Below are positions 59,063-64,000 of a stretch of DNA of 64,000 nt, piece after piece. The stretch is taken from assembly GCA_020847855.1 (NCBI GenBank), contig JADLBH010000015.1:1-64000 (forward strand), read 5' to 3'. Made by a program: the position numbers and the translations under genes. Source of the DNA: Fimbriimonadaceae bacterium (lineage in GTDB: Bacteria > Armatimonadota > Fimbriimonadia > Fimbriimonadales > Fimbriimonadaceae). Each line of letters begins with the position of its first letter. Position 1 is the stretch's first letter. The notes under the pieces are model-generated. The model worked only from the letters and a program-made list of their open reading frames with translations, searched no databases and was not told the origin of the DNA.

Positions 59063-60040
59063 ATGGCGATCGAGACCACATACCGCGACGCACTTCGCAC
59101 CGCGATCATCGAGGAGATGGAGCGGGACGAGGACGTCTTCGTCGTCGGGGAGGACATCGGCCGCTACGAGGGCACGTTCAAGGTCACGAAGGGGCTTTTC
59201 CCCAAGTTCGGCTCGGGCCGGGTCGTGGACACCCCCATCTGCGAGCCGGGCTTCACAGGGATCGCCATCGGTGCGGCCATGACCGGGCTCCGCCCGATCG
59301 TGGAGATGATGACGATGTCCTTCTCGATCCTCGCAATTGACCAGATCATCAACCACGCAGCGAAGATTCACTATATGACGGGCGGGCAAGCCAAGGTGCC
59401 GCTCGTGATCCGGGGCCCAGGAGGGGCGGCGCATCAGCTCTCCGCCCAACACTCCCACTCGCTGGAAGGTTGGTACGCCCACGTCCCTGGACTCAAGGTG
59501 GTCGCCCCGGCGACGGTCGAGGACGTGTACGGGATGTTCAAGCAGGCCGTGCGCGACGACAATCCTGTGATCTTCACGGAGAACCCTGGACTCTACGGGA
59601 TCAAGGGCGCAATCCCTGAGGACAAGGACTTTACCGTGCCGTTCGGCCAAGCGAGGGTTGCGAGGGAAGGGAAGGACATCACGCTCGTCTCCTATTCGAG
59701 GATGGTACACGTCTGCCTCGGCGCGGCGGAGGCGCTGGAGAAGGAAGGCGTTTCGGCTGAGGTTGTGGACGTGCGGTCGCTCCTCCCGCTCGATACCGCG
59801 ACGATCTATGGCTCGGTTCGGAAGACGCACCGAGCCATGGTGGTCTATGAGGACTGGCGGAGTGGCGGCTTTGGCGCCGAGATCGCGGCCAGGATCGGTG
59901 AGGACTGCTTCGACGACCTGGATGCTCCCGTGGGGAGGGTCGGCGGGCTCAATGTGCCCATGCCCTACTCGCGGATCCTCGAACTGGAATGCACGCCGAA
60001 CGAGGACGACGTCCTCGCGGCGGTGCGAAAACTAGGCTAG
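59063..60040 (+). CDS. pdhB: pyruvate (2-oxo acid) dehydrogenase E1 beta subunit
   Basis: The 325-residue protein has the E1 beta pattern: TYRDALRTAIIEEMERDEDV, FVVGEDIGRYEGTFKVTKGL, CEPGFTGIAIGAAMTGLRPI, PLVIRGPGGAAHQLSAQHS and the C-terminal VVYEDWRSGGFGAEIAARIG. The first Glu-rich loop (GEDIG) contacts TPP. The start ATG 59063 is fixed by its position 1 nt after pdhA and by homology. The E2 gene is not next to it; it may be the one at 15655-16908. Confidence 0.92.
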   Translation: MAIETTYRDALRTAIIEEMERDEDVFVVGEDIGRYEGTFKVTKGLFPKFGSGRVVDTPICEPGFTGIAIGAAMTGLRPIVEMMTMSFSILAIDQIINHAAKIHYMTGGQAKVPLVIRGPGGAAHQLSAQHSHSLEGWYAHVPGLKVVAPATVEDVYGMFKQAVRDDNPVIFTENPGLYGIKGAIPEDKDFTVPFGQARVAREGKDITLVSYSRMVHVCLGAAEALEKEGVSAEVVDVRSLLPLDTATIYGSVRKTHRAMVVYEDWRSGGFGAEIAARIGEDCFDDLDAPVGRVGGLNVPMPYSRILELECTPNEDDVLAAVRKLG

Positions 60041-60116
60041 AGCCTGCTGGTGACGCCGCCCCGTTCGGGATTGGCTCTGTGACGCAATAGGGAGCTCGAG
60101 GGTATCTTCCGCGACG

Positions 60117-60941
60117 ATGGTTGCGAGCAGGACGGGGCTGTTTCGCCGCCGATCCCGGCAGTATGCAGGGTTGTTCCGGATCTATCTGAGCGACATGCTC
60201 GCTTACCCGGCCACGGTGACGATATGGGTCCTCACCGACGTGGTCGGCGCCTTCGTGATGCCCCTGGTGTGGCTCGCGGCGAAGGGGAGCGGCGAACTCG
60301 GTGGCTATACCCCGGAGGGCCTCGTGCTCTACTACGTCTCGATGCTGCTGGTGGCCGGTTTCGTCACGAGCCACTTCATGTGGGACATTGGTATGGAGAT
60401 CAAAGAAGGGGTCTTCAGCGCCCATATCATCCGCCCGATCTCGTATTTGGAGTTCATTCTTTGCCGAAACGCGGCCTGGCGCTTGGGCCGGACCCTGGTG
60501 ACGCTGCCGTGGTTCGTCCTCATCGCCGTGGCCTTCAGCGGCTCGTTGGGCGCAGCGAACGTCCACTTAGGTTGGGAGACTTTCGCCGCCCTGCTCCTCG
60601 GTCACTTGGTGAGCATCGCCACCGTGCTGGCCATGGCCATGCTCGCCCTCTTCTTCGAGCAGGCCCGCTCGATCTTCGAGATGTACTACGTCCCGATGCT
60701 CTTTTTGAGCGGTCAAATGTTCCCAGTGTCTATGTTGCCCGGCTGGACGGTGTGGCTTGCGAAGGGAACGCCGTTCTACTACACGACGGGCGTTCCCACG
60801 GAGATCCTCGTGGGCAGACTGGCCGGGGCGGACGCGCTCTGGGCGATGGCGGGCCAGATCGGATGGATCGCCTTTGGGCTCGTGGCGTACGGCATCCTGT
60901 TCCGACTCGGGATGCGCAGGTATACCGCGGTAGGACTCTAG
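60117..60941 (+). CDS. ABC-2 type transporter permease (DUF990-like)
   Basis: The 274-residue protein has six hydrophobic helices (near 31-52, 65-85, 118-140, 156-180, 186-206 and 236-258). A conserved-type cytoplasmic piece, EIKEGVFSAHIIRPISYLEF, resembles ABC-2 permeases of the DUF990 group. The partner ATPase and second permease are not visible on either side in this window. It follows pdhB by 76 nt and shares no obvious function with it. The substrate is unknown. Confidence 0.72.
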   Translation: MVASRTGLFRRRSRQYAGLFRIYLSDMLAYPATVTIWVLTDVVGAFVMPLVWLAAKGSGELGGYTPEGLVLYYVSMLLVAGFVTSHFMWDIGMEIKEGVFSAHIIRPISYLEFILCRNAAWRLGRTLVTLPWFVLIAVAFSGSLGAANVHLGWETFAALLLGHLVSIATVLAMAMLALFFEQARSIFEMYYVPMLFLSGQMFPVSMLPGWTVWLAKGTPFYYTTGVPTEILVGRLAGADALWAMAGQIGWIAFGLVAYGILFRLGMRRYTAVGL

Positions 60942-60969
60942 GGACACTTGGTATGCCCGAACCGCGTCC

Positions 60970-60975
60970 TAGGAT
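60970..60975 (+). promoter_or_regulatory. -10 hexamer of leaderless-type promoter
   Basis: TAGGAT is followed by 6 nt (TGCACC) and ATG 60982; no ribosome site lies between them. Confidence 0.45.
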
Positions 60976-60981
60976 TGCACC

Positions 60982-62250
60982 ATGATCGCCAGCATCGCAA
61001 CTTTCGCCCTGCTTGCCGCGCCCTCGCAATCGTCGTCGTGGGACGTGCGCCGCCTCGGCAACGGGGGGGAGACCTTTGTCGCGACAGACGGGGCGGGTGC
61101 GGTCTATGCCACGAGCCATCTTCCCACCCAAGTCTTCTCCAGCCAGGACTGGGGCGCGAGCTTCGCCTCCCCCAAGGTCTTTGGCGACGCCTTGGGGGAC
61201 ATGATCGTCCTCGTGAGGGGGAAGGGGGAGGCTACCGTGTGCTACATGCCCAAGTCGCTCGACGGCATGGTGACCCATGCGACGAAGGACTTTGGAAAGA
61301 CGTGGGAGCGAGGGGACGGCATCCGGGGCAGGCCGCTCGACCGCGAATGGCTCGCCTATGACCCCGCCACCAAGCGGACCTATCTGAACTACTCCGACGG
61401 TTACATCGGCGGGCCGAGGTCGAAAGGCGTCTTCGTGGCCGCTTCCACCGACGGCGGCCTCAGCTTCGGTACCGACGTCCGTGCCGACAACCTGACCGAG
61501 GGCAACTATGCTATTGATCCCGGTCTCTCGATCTCCTCGACCGGGACGCTCTACAACATGTACACGAGCTCGAGCGACTACAACACGGTGGACTCCTATC
61601 ACTTCAGCTACTCCACCGACCAAGGCAAGACCTTTACGGGCCACCGAAAGATCGAGGGGGTGAACAAGGATCTCGGCGACACCCAAGAGCGGTGGATGCT
61701 GGGAGGCGTGACCGCCCACGGCGAGTCGCTGGTCACCGTCTTCTATGTGAACTACGTCTCGGTCACGATCGAAGGGAAGGAGTATCGGCCGCTCCTCGCA
61801 ATGTATCGCACCAGCACGGACGGCGGGAAGACCTTCGAGCCTTCCAAGATCGCAAGCCCCCAAGGGGAACTGGAGAAGGCGGTCCTCGCTCACGCCAAGT
61901 CCCGAGGGGCAGACTCCGAGGCACCGTTCGTACAGTGCGTGCCTTGGGCCTGCTACGACGCCGCAGGGAGGCTGCACATGGTATGGCAGGACAACCGCGC
62001 CGGCTCCGCGGAGGCGGGACGGTCGAAGTGGACGGTGCGCCATGCCGTCGCGGGGGAGAAGGGCACCTTGGGAGCGAGCGAGCAAGTCAGCGCGCCCTAC
62101 GAGGCGATCCGTCCCCCCATGGACTTCATGGCGTGCGCAGCCGATAGCAAGTACATCTACGTGACTTGGACCGAGAACCCAGGCTCGACGAACGCATGGG
62201 ACTTCACGGGCACGTTCTACTTCGCCAAAAAGTCCCTAGGAGGACCGTAG
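60982..62250 (+). CDS. secreted BNR/sialidase-like propeller protein
   Basis: The 422-residue exported protein has a signal peptide (IASIATFALLAAPSQSSS) and several Asp-box/BNR-type repeats: SQDWGASFASP, TKDFGKTWERG, STDGGLSFGT, STDQGKTFTGH and STDGGKTFEPSK. This S/T-x-D-x-G-x-T-W/F pattern marks sialidase-like propellers. The catalytic residues of true sialidases (Arg triad, Tyr/Glu) are not evident, so a binding or uncharacterised hydrolase role is more cautious. TAGGAT 6 nt before the ATG suggests a leaderless transcript. Confidence 0.75.
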   Translation: MIASIATFALLAAPSQSSSWDVRRLGNGGETFVATDGAGAVYATSHLPTQVFSSQDWGASFASPKVFGDALGDMIVLVRGKGEATVCYMPKSLDGMVTHATKDFGKTWERGDGIRGRPLDREWLAYDPATKRTYLNYSDGYIGGPRSKGVFVAASTDGGLSFGTDVRADNLTEGNYAIDPGLSISSTGTLYNMYTSSSDYNTVDSYHFSYSTDQGKTFTGHRKIEGVNKDLGDTQERWMLGGVTAHGESLVTVFYVNYVSVTIEGKEYRPLLAMYRTSTDGGKTFEPSKIASPQGELEKAVLAHAKSRGADSEAPFVQCVPWACYDAAGRLHMVWQDNRAGSAEAGRSKWTVRHAVAGEKGTLGASEQVSAPYEAIRPPMDFMACAADSKYIYVTWTENPGSTNAWDFTGTFYFAKKSLGGP

Positions 62251-62294
62251 TACGGCGAAACCCACGGGCCGGACGAACGTCCGACTATGGGACA

Positions 62295-62942
62295 ATGGAA
62301 TTGAGGCAGACATTGCGTCTCGATTTGCACCAGGCGGCAAGGATGCAGGTGGCGGATAAGGCGGTCGGTTATGAGACCGACGCCGACCTCGTAGTTCGTG
62401 CCCGAGGTGGGGACTTCTCGGCCTACGAGGTCCTCTTTGAGCGGCATCGCGCCCTGGTCTACCGGTTCGTGTACCAGATGTGCCGTAAGCAGGACGATTC
62501 CGAGGACTTGACCCAAGAAGTGTTCGTCCGGGCCCTGAGGAACTTGGACCGGTATCGAGATCAGGCGAAGTTCACGACCTGGTTGCTCCGAATCGCCTCG
62601 AACCTCGTCGCGGACCGGGCTCGGTCCCAGAACCGTCGCTCGGTGCTCGAGATCGAGCAGGCGAGCGACGGCTTGGCATGGATGACCCGGTCGAAGGCGA
62701 CGGACCCGGTCGAGAACTTGGAGCACGAGCGGCTTCAAGAGGCCGTGGAACGCGCCCTGGCACAACTCAAACCCCAACAGCGGGAAATCATCGTGATGAG
62801 GGACGTGCAAGAGCTACCCTATCAGGATATCGCCGACGTTCTGGGCTGCACCGTCGGCGGGGCAAAGCTCCGGGCACTCCGGGCTCGCAAAGCCTTGCGA
62901 GACCTCACCCTCGCGCTCATGGGCGGGGAGATCAAACTATGA
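62295..62942 (+). CDS. ECF-type RNA polymerase sigma factor (RpoE family)
   Basis: The 215-residue sigma factor has region 2 (YEVLFERHRALVYRFVYQMC, then DLTQEVFVRALRNLDRYRDQ and FTTWLLRIASNLVADRARSQ) and region 4 (LKPQQREIIVMRDVQELPYQ with the helix-turn-helix DIADVLGCTVGGAKLRALRA). Region 3 is absent, as in ECF factors. The start ATG 62295 is preceded by GACTAT at a 6-nt spacing. Its stop overlaps the next gene by 4 bp (ATGA). It probably controls an envelope stress regulon and its own operon. Confidence 0.9.
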   Translation: MELRQTLRLDLHQAARMQVADKAVGYETDADLVVRARGGDFSAYEVLFERHRALVYRFVYQMCRKQDDSEDLTQEVFVRALRNLDRYRDQAKFTTWLLRIASNLVADRARSQNRRSVLEIEQASDGLAWMTRSKATDPVENLEHERLQEAVERALAQLKPQQREIIVMRDVQELPYQDIADVLGCTVGGAKLRALRARKALRDLTLALMGGEIKL

Positions 62943-63634
62943 AGGAGTTTCGCGAGATCAACGACCACGTCTTCGAGGGCGAGCCCTTGAGTCCAGGCAT
63001 CAGCCCGCGCGAGACACGACACGCCGAGGCGATCCGTGCGGCGCTTAGGTCGGTGAAGACGCCTGAGTGCAGGCTTCAAGTCGAGCACTTGCGGAACGCC
63101 GTGCTGGACACTTCCTCGCGCCGGCCCGCCCGGCCCGTCAAGTGGGGCTGGCTGGGTTCGGGGCTCGGCATCGCGGTGGCAGCCAGCATGCTCGCCGTAC
63201 TCCAACCCAAGGCGGACGTGGAAGCACCCGTTCTGGGCCAGGCTGGCCAGCCTGGCATCGTGGCCCTTCAAACGGAGCCCGCCGAGGGCCAAGCTGTGCC
63301 CAAGGTAAAAGCCGAGGTCTCTGAGCCCCCTGCCGCCGCCAAGGCGACAAACGTCGCACCCGAGCCGATGCGAAGGCCCAGGTCGAGGATTCGCGTTCGG
63401 CCCAAGTCTGAGTCCAAGCCACCCTTGAACGAGGCGACCCTGCTAGCGAGACAAGAGCCGCAAGCGAAGCGCGACGCCCCAGCACAGAAAGCCGAGACAC
63501 CCGCCGAGGCGGCCGTGGCGCCAGCCGCAGGCTCCACAGCGTCCGAGCAGGTCGTAGTCGTAGTGCAGCCCGGCACCGATCACGGGAAGGCTATCGAGGT
63601 GGGCCTTGGTCAAGACGTTCTGTTTGGCGGCTAG
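62939..63634 (+). CDS. anti-sigma-factor-like membrane protein
   Basis: The 231-residue protein has a short cytoplasmic region (1-67, with TPECRLQVEHLRNAVLDT), one transmembrane helix (about 69-88, GWLGSGLGIAVAASMLAVL) and an Ala/Pro/Lys/Glu-rich extracytoplasmic tail. Its 4-bp overlap with the sigma gene and this topology make it the probable anti-sigma factor. The zinc-finger HxxxCxxC motif of ZAS proteins is absent, so the binding mode may be unusual. The start ATG 62939 lies in the sigma stop codon. Confidence 0.65.
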   Translation: MKEFREINDHVFEGEPLSPGISPRETRHAEAIRAALRSVKTPECRLQVEHLRNAVLDTSSRRPARPVKWGWLGSGLGIAVAASMLAVLQPKADVEAPVLGQAGQPGIVALQTEPAEGQAVPKVKAEVSEPPAAAKATNVAPEPMRRPRSRIRVRPKSESKPPLNEATLLARQEPQAKRDAPAQKAETPAEAAVAPAAGSTASEQVVVVVQPGTDHGKAIEVGLGQDVLFGG

Positions 63635-64000
63635 TCTCCTCGGAGCCTTCCTGCCACAGGAGCGAGCGGCCGTGGATGGCACCGCGTGGGAACGCGCGCA
63701 GGGCGGGATCCTTGTCCTAGAGCACCTGGGTGTGCCGACCGGGGTCGCGGCGGTGATTGACGAGCGCGGCCTCTTGCTCGCGCACAAGACCTCGTTGCGG
63801 ACGGGCCCCATGGCGGTGCGAATGCGCGATGGGAGCATCCTTACCGCAACCGTCGTGGCGCAAGACGAGGTCACTCAGGCAACGCTTCTCCAGATCCCCC
63901 CGATCCGCACTGAACTGCGAGCCCTGAGCGTCGCGCTCACCGCACGGGCCGGTGAGCGGGTCCTTGCCGCCACTCCTGCGGGCCCGGTCTATGGGCAGAT
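63606..64000 (+). CDS. secreted trypsin/HtrA-like protein, start of gene (partial, possibly inactive)
   Basis: An open frame runs from TTG 63606 (VKTFCLAASLLGAFLPQERA, signal-like) off the window end at 64000, with no stop. It reads GVPTGVAAVIDERGLLLAHK, then TSLRTGPMAVRMRDGSILTA and TVVAQDEVTQATLLQI. This has the spacing of HtrA/S1C proteases (G-x-VID-x-G-xLLTNxHVV, VRLxDG, D-x-A-LLxI). However, the His of NxH is displaced (LLLAHKTSL) and the usual DLALL Asp is QATLL, so the catalytic triad may be broken. It is the third gene after the sigma and anti-sigma genes, the position of degP/mucD in envelope-stress operons. It overlaps the previous gene by 29 bp. Confidence 0.5.
   Translation, partial: MVKTFCLAASLLGAFLPQERAAVDGTAWERAQGGILVLEHLGVPTGVAAVIDERGLLLAHKTSLRTGPMAVRMRDGSILTATVVAQDEVTQATLLQIPPIRTELRALSVALTARAGERVLAATPAGPVYGQ

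Noticed and set aside
1-64000. CRISPR array or insertion sequence
   Set aside because: No regularly spaced repeats, transposase genes or terminal inverted repeats were seen. The only recombinase is a Xer-type housekeeping enzyme.

Overview
The window looks like a chromosomal segment of a high-GC, Gram-negative-type bacterium, most likely Armatimonadota (class Fimbriimonadia); this is inference. The pointers are a PEP-CTERM tail of the form VPEPATMIALGAGLAAIAAR followed by a basic run, a complete type II secretion (T2SS) operon, secretin and Tat components, and many membrane or secreted proteins of unknown function. Gene density is high, with many 4-bp ATGA or GTGA overlaps. I see no CRISPR array, insertion sequence, rRNA or prophage. 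One tRNA (Ser, anticodon GGA) is present.

Layout. 1-4563: a tightly coupled run of uncharacterised membrane proteins ending at recO. 4565-9968: recO, an unknown gene pair, a secreted EEP-family nuclease/phosphatase, a PEP-CTERM protein and a DUF4126-like membrane protein. 10061-16908: rpmE, a Cys/Met PLP enzyme, a large secreted protein with a disrupted signal peptide, a lipoprotein, phenylalanine 4-hydroxylase and a lipoyl E2. 16905-24502: tRNA-Ser, M32 carboxypeptidase, an HD-GYP/selA pair, tatA, a HEAT-like protein and a PBP4-type DD-carboxypeptidase. 24499-25754: infC-rpmI-rplT behind a near-consensus promoter. 25933-33470: a SARP/STAND regulator, acyl-CoA dehydrogenase, GT39-like protein and a Xer recombinase. 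33467-42589: tsaD-rimI-livF, a MacA/MacB-like pair, a VOC protein and a Gfo/Idh-thioredoxin-NHL operon. 42686-54274: the T2SS operon, reading gspE-F-G-H-I-J-K-L-M-C-D plus a Spy-like gene, all on the minus strand. 54465-57764: secreted proteins including a PEP-CTERM/HAF-type protein. 58048-64000: pdhA-pdhB, an ABC-2 permease, a BNR-type secreted protein, then an ECF sigma factor, an anti-sigma-like protein and the start of a secreted protease-like gene.

The most unusual observations are two simple-sequence repeats inside signal-peptide coding regions: a five-copy CTCGCGG heptamer at 11736-11770 and a 12-base G tract (minus strand) at 57699-57710. Both currently put the natural start and signal peptide out of frame with a long intact ORF. 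This is what phase-variable surface genes look like, although sequencing or assembly error must be excluded. Many genes also carry a TANNNT-type -10 hexamer only 5-8 nt upstream of the start codon, which suggests widespread leaderless mRNAs. infC appears to start at an AUA codon, and its 3' end overlaps rpmI by 44 bp.

Functionally the window joins housekeeping translation genes (infC, rpmI, rplT, rpmE, tsaD, rimI), central metabolism (PDH E1 and E2, acyl-CoA dehydrogenase, phenylalanine hydroxylase) and an envelope/secretion set (T2SS, TatA, PBP4, secreted repeat proteins, ECF sigma unit). All starts given below were chosen by reading start codons, ribosome sites, overlaps and signal peptides by eye.
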